NCBI GenBank assembly: GCA_002352425.1
Contig: DEIK01000067.1
Location: 1-35,885, forward strand
Length of the DNA: 35,885 nucleotides
Source: Rhodobacteraceae bacterium UBA2776
Lineage (GTDB): Bacteria; Pseudomonadota; Alphaproteobacteria; Rhodobacterales; Rhodobacteraceae
Reading direction: 5' to 3'
In this document: in pieces, positions 1-7,230 of the stretch
Layout of the letters: every line of letters begins with the position of its first letter
How positions within the stretch are numbered: the stretch's first letter is position 1
Notes under the pieces: model-generated
What the model was told of the DNA's origin: nothing
The model's input: the letters and a program-made list of their open reading frames with translations, nothing else
The model's database searches: none
Position numbers and translations under genes: made by a program

Positions 1-63
1 TAAAGAGCGCTAATAACCCATCGTTGAACGGAACGCTGAATTGATTACCAGATTGATAACAGC

Positions 64-91
64 TTGACGCCGGTATCCCTTAAACTTAATG
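64..91 (+). promoter_or_regulatory. Likely sigma-70 promoter of tRNA-Cys
   Basis: TTGACG at 64-69 is a good -35 element. An AT-rich -10-like segment, TTAATG, lies at 86-91 after a 16-base spacer. This puts transcription start just before the tRNA at 105. The -10 match is moderate and was found by eye. Confidence 0.45.
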
Positions 92-104
92 AACACAAAT
101 CTTC

Positions 105-178
105 GGCGAGTTGGCGGAGTGGTTACGCAGCGGATTGCAAATCCGTGTACACCAGTTCGATTCCGGTACTCGCCTCCA
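105..178 (+). tRNA. tRNA-Cys (GCA anticodon)
   Basis: The sequence folds as a complete cloverleaf. The acceptor stem pairs GGCGAGT (105-111) with ACTCGCC (168-174). The anticodon loop TTGCAAA carries GCA, the T-arm contains GTTCGATTC, and the gene ends with discriminator T175 plus an encoded CCA (176-178). U73 is the usual discriminator of tRNA-Cys. A tyrosine recombinase remnant lies just downstream and reads toward the tRNA, which is the usual arrangement when a tRNA 3' end serves as an integration site. Confidence 0.95.
154..178 (+). other. Presumed integration site (att) in the tRNA-Cys 3' end
   Basis: The T-arm and acceptor 3' half of tRNA-Cys face a tyrosine recombinase gene that ends 82 bases away. 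Tyrosine recombinases commonly use this part of a tRNA as attB. No second copy of the segment was seen elsewhere in the window, so the other end of the element is either lost or beyond the window. This is inference from position only. Confidence 0.35.
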
Positions 179-259
179 ATACTTTCAATGACTTAGCGAT
201 GACGCCTATGTTGAGGGTATCACTGCGAGTATCAGTTTCCCCATTTGGTCTTGATTTGT

Positions 260-985
260 TCATGCCTTTTCTCGCTTCTTGTTCGCGCTTCTTGCAAGCA
301 TTTCTTGGCGCGCTTCGCCTACGTATTTTCTGATCATGGCTTTGGTCATGTGCCCTGAGTAACTGGAAATTTCGTCATCATCGCGCCCTGCGTAGGCCAG
401 TTCTTTGACGCCCCTATACCGAAGCGCGTGCAGATCATACTGAGTGAATCCAAGCCGCTCCCGCTCTTTCCTCATAATACGGGCCATAGTGTGATAGCTC
501 ATGACTGAGCCATCCGCTTTTGCCAGAATGGGCCTGCCTTCGTTTGGCGCGTCCGGCAATGCAGCTTTGGCCTTAAGAAGTTCCCTCTTCAGCTCTCGCG
601 TACAAGGCAACAACAGTTCAACTCCGGTCTTGTTTTGCTTGAGTTTAAGGTTGTTCCCGTCGAAGTCGCCCCACACAAACCCGACCCAATCTCCCGGACG
701 CTGAACGCTGCCAATTCCAATCTCGAAAATGAGGCGCGCCAACCCTTGACCTTTCTCCCTCATTTTCTTGACGGCTTTGTCTGGCCAAGCAACATGAGGT
801 TTCTTCCGCTCCTCGGGAACCTCCAGTTTCTCAATACCGGCAGTAGGGTTATCCCGTCGCCAACCTTTTCTCCGAGCGATCTTGGCCAACAATGACACTG
901 CGACAGGAATGTAATTTGCAAAGTTCACGCGATGCTCATTCGCGTCCATCGCTTCATAAATGTCGGTTGGATTCAGACGGGTCAC
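260..985 (-). pseudogene. Tyrosine recombinase (phage/island integrase), N-terminally truncated
   Basis: The 241-residue product would catalyse site-specific recombination. Visible catalytic residues are Arg96 (in QRPGDW), the box His186-Ala-Leu-Arg189, His212 (in SGHM) and nucleophile Tyr221. Residues 1-55 resemble the core-binding SAM-like domain. Integrases of this type usually run 330-400 residues, so the arm-binding N-terminus is missing. The only start is a GTG at 985, which lies inside a MobD-like ORF (954-1076) in another frame, so a mobilisation gene appears joined to the integrase 5' end by deletion or recombination. The gene reads toward tRNA-Cys, as expected for an integrase beside its attachment site. 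The catalytic part is intact, but activity without the N-terminus is doubtful. Confidence 0.8.
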
Positions 986-1076
986 GTCGCGCTGTGGCTG
1001 AGGTTTCGCAGGCCGTCACCAAGCGTTCGACGGATGCGAGCAAGTCGCGCTCCAAGGCTGTCAGGGGTGTCGTCAT
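954..1076 (-). CDS. MobD/MbeD-like short mobilisation protein (possibly truncated)
   Basis: The 40-residue ORF begins MTTPLTALERDLLASVERL. This resembles the amphipathic leucine-rich N-terminus of MbeD/MobD proteins of ColE1-type plasmids. An AGGGGGC ribosome-binding site precedes the ATG. In ColE1-like plasmids mbeD follows mbeB next to or inside the relaxase gene, and the same order is seen here. The last 11 codons overlap the integrase fragment in another frame, so the original C-terminus was probably lost at the junction near 985. The assignment rests on a short motif and on position. Confidence 0.45.
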   Translation of the reverse strand: MTTPLTALERDLLASVERLVTACETSATARRDPSESNRHL

Positions 1077-1163
1077 TTACTGCCCCCTGATCTCGATGCA
1101 GATGGTCGGCATTCCCGCCATTGTGCAGGCTTTCAGTTCGGTCTGATCGGGATCCAGCGCCAG

Positions 1164-2172
1164 TCAGGTCTGCCCCGCCTGTTCGATCCGCGTCAGGCCC
1201 AGTTCTGTCATCTCCGAGCGCGTCAAAGACCCCTCCAAAGCCTGCTCACCGTTACTGTCGAGATGATCCACGCCATGATCAGCACCGCGATCACCCAAGG
1301 TGAGATCGTCAGCCAGCGCCGGGTTTTCTTGCTCCGCCTCTGCAATTCGCTCCTGCTGTCGTTCAGAAAATAGCGGATATCGGTCTCGATTGTATTCAGC
1401 GCGCCGGTCGCAATGCCGCTGAAATCGCTCCTGAAGCTCTCCAACTGAGAATTCATCAAGGCGGCGTGCTCCTGCCAGATCATGTCGAAATCCGCGTTCA
1501 ATTTCTCGCTCAACCGGGGTGGCTTGCCAGTTTTCATAGAAAATCTCTCCTTTCAATCGCCAACGTCCACCCGTGTCCGGATCTTTGGCCGTCATGTAGC
1601 TTTTGCTGGCGCGGGGAATATCGAAGCCCGCATCTGTCAGAGCATCAACCATGCTGGCACGATTGGTGATGGTGCCAACGCTGATCTGGTCGAGGACCCA
1701 ATCGTGGAGTTCTTCACGTCCCTGCGCGCGCCTCGGAGCTTCAATTGCGGCCCTCACCTCGCGCGTTCGATCCGGCTCCAAGGTATCCGCCCAGCCGTGG
1801 GTTTTATTCAGTTGGTCGCGCAGGGTTGCAAACGCCGTCTCATGGCCGGGCGGTGCAATGTTCAACGCTTTGCCGGTGCTGAGCTCAAGACGCGGCGTGC
1901 AGAAGTGCAGTTCGACATTGCCTTCGTGGCTGTGGCGCACCCAGAGGCAATCGTATTGATCCCTGTCCAGCCCAGCAAAGGCCAGAACCTCAAATAGCTC
2001 AATGGCCTCTTGTTGGGCGTCAGGACTGGGATCATCGTTCTCGGTAAAGCTGCCCGATGCCGTTGCGGATCAGATTGCGGTTCTCATCATAGGTCAAAAC
2101 TTCGCACGCGATCAGGTAATCCACGGGGGCGGCACCGCCTCCGGTGCCGGTGGAAAAGAACGAAATGATCAT
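1164..2172 (-). pseudogene. MOBP-type relaxase (MobA/MbeA), pseudogene with internal deletion and frameshift
   Basis: The ATG at 2172, behind a G-rich ribosome-binding site, opens a frame reading MIISFFSTGTGGGAAPVDYL, the typical start of ColE1-like plasmid relaxases. After about 45 codons the frame hits a stop (GAA CGA TGA). The plus-one frame resumes with SFTENDDPSPDAQQEA, then LDRDQYDCLWVRHSHEGNVE and LHFCTPRLELSTGKALNIAP, and runs to a stop at 1164. The His-rich segment corresponds to the metal-binding/catalytic region of these relaxases. The family segment between the VDYL region and the SGVLSF-like region is missing and the reading frame is lost, so the protein cannot be made intact. 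The C-terminal part overlaps an intact-looking MobB-like ORF. The gene marks the island as a former mobilisable plasmid or integrative mobilisable element. Confidence 0.8.
1223..1537 (-). CDS. MobB/MbeB-like mobilisation protein nested in the relaxase gene
   Basis: The 104-residue ORF lies wholly inside the relaxase gene in another frame. Its ATG at 1537 is preceded by a strong ribosome-binding site, AAGGAGAG, which argues that it is a real overlapping gene. The product has a charged, helix-prone N-terminal two-thirds (many E, S and R residues) and one transmembrane segment near residues 75-98 (WLTISPWVIAVLIMAWIIS). In ColE1-type systems mbeB is encoded inside mbeA and its product assists the relaxosome at the membrane. 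The arrangement matches; sequence similarity to MbeB could not be tested here. It is intact although its host relaxase gene is broken. Confidence 0.6.
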   Translation of the reverse strand: MKTGKPPRLSEKLNADFDMIWQEHAALMNSQLESFRSDFSGIATGALNTIETDIRYFLNDSRSELQRRSKKTRRWLTISPWVIAVLIMAWIISTVTVSRLWRGL

Positions 2173-2269
2173 GCGCTGCCCCCTGTGAGGGCTGAGAATG
2201 CGCTGCCGCGACCTGTGCCAACTGCCGTTCGATGACCACCTCTATGCACGCATCACCGTAAGGGCCCTG

Positions 2270-2627
2270 TCATGCTTTTTTGAGCAGGCGATTTTCGATG
2301 GTCAGATCGGCCACGCACTCCTTCAGAGCCATCGCCTCGCTGCGCAAATTTTTTACCTCAGGTGATGTCACCTGACGAGCTGTATCACCAGACAGACGGC
2401 GTTTGCCTGCCTCAAGGAATTCCTTTGGCCAACTGTAATACAGACCTTCCGAGATACTTTCGCGACGGCATAGTGCAGCATAGTGCAGCGATGCTTTCTT
2501 CACCGTGAAGGCCCGCTAAAACAATGCGGATTTTCTCCTCGGCAGAATAGGTTTGACGTGTTTTGCGGCGGATGCTCTTGATCAGCTTATCTGCCGCTGC
2601 TTTGCTTGTTCCGGATTTCTTGTTCAT
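2270..2627 (-). pseudogene. IS3-family transposase orfA, frameshifted by a 10-bp tandem duplication
   Basis: From ATG 2627 (ribosome-binding site AAGGAGTG) the frame reads MNKKSGTSKAAADKLIKSIR, then TYSAEEKIRIVLAGLHGEES. This is the helix-turn-helix N-terminus of an IS3-family OrfA. At 2468-2487 the unit GCATAGTGCA occurs twice in tandem and shifts the frame by 10 bases. The other frame then continues RRESISEGLYYSWPKEFLEA to LKECVADLTIENRLLKK, the usual leucine-zipper end of OrfA, with a stop at 2270. The A6G run at the end (CTCAAAAAAGC on the minus strand) is the kind of site where such elements shift into orfB. No orfB follows: the sequence changes to the relaxase region within about 100 bases. 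The element is dead. Confidence 0.8.
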
Positions 2628-2705
2628 CTTCACTCCTTGAAGGTTACGATGAACCAGAAGCACTCCTTTTGCTAAACCCTAAATCTGTCTCATGAGTGCT
2701 GACGT

Positions 2706-3085
2706 CAGACAATTTCGAACGGTAACCCGATGGAGAAAATCGTCGGTTTTAGCCGCGCCGTCCGTGTTGGGCCGTTTATCGCCGTCGGTGGTATCGCCCC
2801 GGTGGATGCAAACAACAAAACCGTGGGCATTGGCGATGTAGATGTGCAAACCACCCAATGTTTCGAGATCATCAAAACCAACCTAGAAGACGCAGGTTCA
2901 GGCCTGCATGATATCGTCAGGACGCGCGTAATTCCGACCAATATCGACGATGGAAAGCAGCCATTTAGGCCCGCAAAGCCTATTGCCAAGACACTCGTCC
3001 CGTCGACACCATTATGGCGGTGGAGCGTTTCGTGAACCCTGAATAACTGGTCGAAATCGAAGTCGACGCCTACGTCGCGGATTGA
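2706..3085 (+). pseudogene. RidA (YjgF/UK114) family enamine/imine deaminase, pseudogene
   Basis: RidA-family proteins hydrolyse reactive enamine/imine intermediates. The frame starts without its own ATG at QTISNGNPMEKIVGFSRAV and continues through a recognisable RidA N-terminal half to VRTRVIPTNIDD. After that a one-base loss shifts the frame. The expected sequence then appears in another frame as WKAAI, stop, ARKAYCQDTRPVDTIMAVER, FVNPE, stop, LVEIEVDAYVAD, ending at 3085. The defects are therefore a lost 5' end beside the insertion-sequence remnant, a frameshift near 2950, a TAG near 2969 and a TAA near 3046. An internal ATG at 2730 could start a peptide of about 100 residues, but it would lack the conserved C-terminal part. 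Confidence 0.8.
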
Positions 3086-3092
3086 CTTTACG

Positions 3093-4160
3093 TTAGAAAA
3101 ACCCAGCCAATGCCACCGTGTCGATCGCCCGACAGGTCTTGCCAACGGGCTTTACTGTCGCCACATCTTCGCCAGCAACTATCGCATTGACGACGGCCTC
3201 TTCAACGGCCTGAACTGCCGCCAAATATAGCGGATCCAGCACATCAATATTCAGTTCCCGCTTTTCAATCAACGTCGCGTCCTTAGCGGGCATAACCCGC
3301 CCGTTCGCAACAGAAAACGCCAGAAAAATATCGCCCGAGTTGTTGCCTCCGGGTGACCCACCCTTGCCAATGCCCAGCGCCGCCCGTTTAGCGATCTGTT
3401 TTAACGACAGCCCCGACAGCGGCGCGTCCGTCGCCAATATCACGATGATCGAGCCGGTTTCTTCCTCCAGCATCCGGTCTTGCATCATCGCCTGCCCCAC
3501 GGGCCGGCCCAACACTGTCAACCAAGGTCGAATGCCGTGATTGGCCTGAACCAACGCCCCAATCGTGTAGGTCTCACCGCCCAGCTCAACCAAACGCGAC
3601 GACGTCCCTGTCCCGCCCTTAAACTCGTAGCAGATCATCCCGTTACCGCCACCGGTAGACCCCTCGGCAACAGGCCCGCCTTGCGCCGCATCCAGTGCTG
3701 CTATGGCATGATCCGCCGTCACATGCAGTGCATTGATGTCGTTCAAAACCCCATCATAGGTTTCCGCCACAACCGGCATGGCCCAAGCATGTTCCGCCTG
3801 AAAATAGCCGCTGTAGCGTTCTATCATCCATTGAGTCGCCCCGTGATGCACCTGCCCAACCCCATGTGTGTTGGTGATGCAAATCGGCCCAACAAAATAC
3901 CCCGCATCATTGATCCAATGCGTCCCCGTCATCTCGCCATTGCCATTCAGCGCATATTGCGCCGCCCAAACCGGGCTGGGCGCACCTACATCCTGACGCG
4001 GCACAATCGCCGTTACACCGGTGCGCATATCTCTGGCCGGATCGGTCAGCGTGGTGAACCCCACCATCACCCCCGCCACATCCGTGATCGCATTATGCGG
4101 GCCGGTTTGTCCTTGGAATGGCAGGCCCAAATCGCGGCCACGGGGTTTAGGTTTGCTCAT
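3093..4160 (-). CDS. P1 family peptidase (DmpA/BapA-type, peptidase family S58)
   Basis: This 355-residue enzyme belongs to the self-cleaving aminopeptidases that release N-terminal or beta-amino residues. Family members are cut into alpha and beta chains just before the catalytic serine; here that is Gly236-Ser237 in TGSIIVILATDAPL. Other family signatures are ITDVAGVMVG near residue 25, LNGNGEMTGTHWINDAGYF near 71-89, and GGGNGMICYEFKGGTGTSSR near 170-189. I chose the ATG at 4160 because it gives the usual cytosolic N-terminus (MSKPKPRGRDLGLPF). The frame is open further upstream to 4583, and that extension contains a signal-peptide-like stretch (see findings). The gene converges on the RidA pseudogene with 7 bases between stops and is divergent from neuB. 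Confidence 0.88.
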   Translation of the reverse strand: MSKPKPRGRDLGLPFQGQTGPHNAITDVAGVMVGFTTLTDPARDMRTGVTAIVPRQDVGAPSPVWAAQYALNGNGEMTGTHWINDAGYFVGPICITNTHGVGQVHHGATQWMIERYSGYFQAEHAWAMPVVAETYDGVLNDINALHVTADHAIAALDAAQGGPVAEGSTGGGNGMICYEFKGGTGTSSRLVELGGETYTIGALVQANHGIRPWLTVLGRPVGQAMMQDRMLEEETGSIIVILATDAPLSGLSLKQIAKRAALGIGKGGSPGGNNSGDIFLAFSVANGRVMPAKDATLIEKRELNIDVLDPLYLAAVQAVEEAVVNAIVAGEDVATVKPVGKTCRAIDTVALAGFF

Positions 4161-4332
4161 TTCGATCACTCCGAATGGTGGTTTTATCGGCACCGTTATG
4201 CCCCTCATTGCCAGCATGGGCATAAATGTCGTGCTGTCAATTTGCCGCCCGCAATTATCCAGTAGACGTTCACCCTGCTCCACAGGCATAAACAGGGCAA
4301 CGAAAACGGGACAACACATAAGGGCAGCCGCA

Positions 4333-5364
4333 ATGAAAATCGCAAACCGCATCATTTCCCCGGACCATCCCCCGCTGGTGATCGCCGAAATCGGCATCAA
4401 CCACGGTGGCAGCCTTGAGGTGGCCAAGGAAATGGCGCGTCTGGCAGCGGCGGCGGGTTGCGAGATGGTCAAACACCAGACCCATATCGTCGAGGATGAA
4501 ATGACCGATGAGGCCAAGTTCATCTTCCCCCCCAATGCCGATGTGTCGATCTGGGACGTGATGAAACGCTGTGCGTTGTCCAAAGACGATGAAATCGCTC
4601 TGAAGGATTACATCGAATCCCTTGGTATGATTTTTATCTCGACCCCGTTTTCCCGCGCCGCAGCCGACTTCCTCAATGAACTCGACGTGCCGGCCTACAA
4701 AATCGGCTCGGGCGAGGCCGATAACCTGCCATTGATCCGTCACATCGCATCTTTTGGCAAACCCGTAATCATGTCCACCGGCATGCAAACCATTGAAACC
4801 ATGCGTGCTTCTGTGGATATCCTTGAGGGAGCGGGGGTCGAATATGCCCTGCTGGAATGCACCAACCTTTACCCGTCCCCGCCCGAAATCGTGTCTCTAA
4901 AGGGCGTCACGGACCTGCAAAATGCCTTTCCCAACGCTGTCGTTGGCTTCTCGGATCATAGCATTGGGCCGGAAATGGCGCTGGCCTCGGTGGCCCTTGG
5001 CGCTTGCATCTTAGAGCGCCATTACACCGATAGTCGCTATCGCATCGGTCCCGACATTATCTGCTCAATGGACCCTGCAGAGCTGCGCCTGTTGATCGAC
5101 CGCTCGCGCGAAATCCACACCGCCCTGCACAACGACAAGCAACGCACTGGCCCCGAAGAAGATGTCTATGCCTTCGCCCGCGCCTCGGTTGTGGCAGATG
5201 CCGATCTGCCCGCAGACCATGTGATCACCGAGGCCGACATTTGGGCGCGCCGCCCAGGGTCCGGCGAAATCCCCGGCTATGAATTTGACAAAGTGGTTGG
5301 CAAAAAACTGACCCGTGCTGTGACCCGCAACACCCAGTTGAAATGGTCCGACTTTGAGGGGTAA
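4333..5364 (+). CDS. neuB: N-acetylneuraminate/nonulosonate synthase (NeuB-like)
   Basis: The 343-residue protein condenses phosphoenolpyruvate with an N-acyl mannosamine-type sugar to make a nonulosonic acid (sialic, legionaminic or related). The NeuB barrel is seen in AEIGINHGG (residues 18-26), FISTPFSRAAADFL, YKIGSGEADNLPLI, KPVIMSTGMQT, LLECTNLYPSPPE, VVGFSDHSIG and LGACILERHYT. A C-terminal SAF (antifreeze-like) domain follows, with VVADADLPADHVITEADIW and RRPGSGEIPG. The ATG at 4333 gives the usual family length. It is the first gene of a compact block with a sulfotransferase 3 bases downstream, then neuC. The exact sugar cannot be told from sequence alone, and no CMP-sugar synthetase (neuA) lies in the window. 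Confidence 0.88.
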   Translation: MKIANRIISPDHPPLVIAEIGINHGGSLEVAKEMARLAAAAGCEMVKHQTHIVEDEMTDEAKFIFPPNADVSIWDVMKRCALSKDDEIALKDYIESLGMIFISTPFSRAAADFLNELDVPAYKIGSGEADNLPLIRHIASFGKPVIMSTGMQTIETMRASVDILEGAGVEYALLECTNLYPSPPEIVSLKGVTDLQNAFPNAVVGFSDHSIGPEMALASVALGACILERHYTDSRYRIGPDIICSMDPAELRLLIDRSREIHTALHNDKQRTGPEEDVYAFARASVVADADLPADHVITEADIWARRPGSGEIPGYEFDKVVGKKLTRAVTRNTQLKWSDFEG

Positions 5365-5367
5365 CGG

Positions 5368-6036
5368 ATGATCCTATCGCTGGAACACAATTTCATCTTT
5401 GTCCACGTGCCAAAGACCGCCGGATCCGCGATGACCAAACATCTGGAGCCGCTGGGCCTGCCCCAAACCAGACCGTTCTGGCGCAGCCTTTCGCGCAAGC
5501 TACCCACCGTCGAGAAACCCGGCAAAGCCTATCTGCGACAACATGATACGGCATTGAAAATCATGACAAAACTCTCGCCAGAGGTGTTTCACAAATTCCA
5601 TCGTTTTGCCGTGGTGCGCAACCCGTATGATCACGCCGTATCCCACTATGAGTTCATGAAAACCTACCGCCACAAGAAATACGCTCGCGCCATCGCGGGA
5701 TTGGATTTTGAGGGCTATCTGCACTATCGCATGCAACCAGCAGGGCTGTTTGAAAAGACCTTTGTGCGCCTGCCAAACCAGTCCTATTACCTGACCGATC
5801 CATCAGGTGAAATGCTGGTCAATCGTGTCATGAAATTCGAAACCCTAGACACGGATTGGGCTGATCTGACGGCGTTCCTAAAATTACCATCGATGTCATT
5901 AGCGCGGATTAATCAAAGCCAAAGCAAACCCAAAAACCGCAGCTATCAAAGCTATTACAACGACACCACCAAGGCGCTGGTTGATCAAATCTACGACGCC
6001 GATTTTGCGCGATTCGGGTATGACCGCGACCTTTAA
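5368..6036 (+). CDS. Sulfotransferase family protein
   Basis: The 222-residue protein likely transfers sulfate from PAPS to a carbohydrate. The 5'-phosphosulfate-binding loop is FVHVPKTAGSAM (residues 11-22), matching HVPKTAGS of carbohydrate sulfotransferases. The 3'-phosphate-binding region is VVRNPYDHAVSHY (82-94). The C-terminal half contains RINQSQSKPKNRSYQSYYND, similar to the tail of bacterial sulfotransferase family 2 proteins. It starts 3 bases after the NeuB stop, so it is almost surely co-transcribed, and neuC follows after 72 bases. Its position between two nonulosonate biosynthesis genes suggests that it sulfates a surface glycan, but the acceptor is unknown. Confidence 0.82.
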   Translation: MILSLEHNFIFVHVPKTAGSAMTKHLEPLGLPQTRPFWRSLSRKLPTVEKPGKAYLRQHDTALKIMTKLSPEVFHKFHRFAVVRNPYDHAVSHYEFMKTYRHKKYARAIAGLDFEGYLHYRMQPAGLFEKTFVRLPNQSYYLTDPSGEMLVNRVMKFETLDTDWADLTAFLKLPSMSLARINQSQSKPKNRSYQSYYNDTTKALVDQIYDADFARFGYDRDL

Positions 6037-6108
6037 CACCGCGCCAAACGCCCCATAGCCACACTCAAGGTTTACTAACCCTGCGTCGAACTTTATCAAC
6101 CCTGTATT

Positions 6109-7230
6109 ATGAGCAAAAGAATCCTCTTCGTCACCGGAACTCGCGCCGATTTTGGCAAGCTAGAGCCATTGGCGCTGGCCGCCCGCGACGCGGGCTTTGA
6201 GGTTAGTTTCTACGTCACCGGCATGCATATGATGCCGCGCTACGGCATGACCAAAATCGAAGTTCATCGCATGGACGGCGTCGCAGTCCACGAATTTGAA
6301 AACCAAAACGAGGATGATCCCCAAGATTTGGTTTTGGCCAACACCATCACCGGTTTTTCCAGCTTTGTACGCGCCCATAAACCCGATCTGGTGGTGGTAC
6401 ATGGCGACCGTGTCGAGGCCCTGGCCTGCGCACTGGTTTGCGCCACCAATTACGTGCGTTGCGCCCATGTGGAGGGCGGCGAGGTCTCGGGCACGATTGA
6501 CGAGATTTTTCGCCACTGTAACACCAAACTATCCTCGGATCATTTCGTCAGCTCCAGCACCGCCAAATCCCGCGTTATGGCGCTGGGCGAAGTCCCCGAC
6601 AGCATCTATGTGATCGGCTCGCCCGAACTCGACACCCACGCCGCCCCCTCGGGCGTGACCATCGATGAGGTGCGCGAATACTATGACATTGGGTTCGCGG
6701 ATTACGGTATCGTCACCTTCCACCCCGTGACCAGCGAGCAAGATACAATCGGCGCACAAGCCCATGCTTTATTTGATAAATTGGCGACCTCCGGTCGCAA
6801 TTTTATCGTGATTCTACCCAACAATGATCCCGGATCAAATGACATAATGGCGGCGATCAATGCCCTGCCCACGGATCGCTTTCGCATCCTGCCTTCCATG
6901 CGGTTTGCCTATTTTTCGGAACTGTTGAAAAATGCCGCCGCCCATATCGGCAACTCCAGTGTCGGGGTGCGCGAAGCCCCGTTCATTGGCCTGCCCAGTC
7001 TCGATATCGGCACGCGGCAAAACAACCGCTCCGACGCCAAATCCATCACCAGCTGTACCGCCTTTGACGGCGATGCGATCGACGGGTTCTTGGACCAACA
7101 TTGGGGCAAACGATTGGCCTCTGACAGCGGCTTTGGGGCGGGCAGCTCAGCCACGCGGTTCATCACGGTTTTGCAGGACGACGCGTTTTGGGCGCGCCCT
7201 TTGCAAAAAGAGTTCCAAGACCTTGGATAA
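6109..7230 (+). CDS. neuC: UDP-N-acetylglucosamine 2-epimerase, hydrolysing (NeuC-like)
   Basis: The 373-residue enzyme of the NeuC/WecB epimerase fold is predicted to convert UDP-GlcNAc (or a related UDP-sugar) to free ManNAc and UDP, supplying the NeuB substrate. Visible motifs are TGTRADFGKL (residues 9-18), VVVHGDRVEALA, HVEGGEVSGTIDEIFRHCNTK (the HxEGG...GxxDexxRH signature), IVTFHPVTSEQ and HIGNSSVGVREAPFIGLPSLDIGTRQ near the end. The gene overlaps the start of the glycosyltransferase by 8 bases, which suggests translational coupling. Acting on UDP-N,N'-diacetylbacillosamine (legionaminate route) is the alternative. Confidence 0.87.
   Translation: MSKRILFVTGTRADFGKLEPLALAARDAGFEVSFYVTGMHMMPRYGMTKIEVHRMDGVAVHEFENQNEDDPQDLVLANTITGFSSFVRAHKPDLVVVHGDRVEALACALVCATNYVRCAHVEGGEVSGTIDEIFRHCNTKLSSDHFVSSSTAKSRVMALGEVPDSIYVIGSPELDTHAAPSGVTIDEVREYYDIGFADYGIVTFHPVTSEQDTIGAQAHALFDKLATSGRNFIVILPNNDPGSNDIMAAINALPTDRFRILPSMRFAYFSELLKNAAAHIGNSSVGVREAPFIGLPSLDIGTRQNNRSDAKSITSCTAFDGDAIDGFLDQHWGKRLASDSGFGAGSSATRFITVLQDDAFWARPLQKEFQDLG

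Noticed and set aside
2173..2262. Possible C-terminal end of a MobC-like gene upstream of the relaxase (frame with EVVIERQLAQVAAAHSQ)
   Set aside because: Only about 30 codons remain before the IS fragment. The frame has no start or confirmed stop at the expected place, and similarity could not be tested, so it is not listed as a gene.
4021..4332. N-terminal 104-codon extension of NeuB
   Set aside because: The frame is open but overlaps the P1 peptidase gene on the other strand, and the NeuB family starts at the ATG at 4333.
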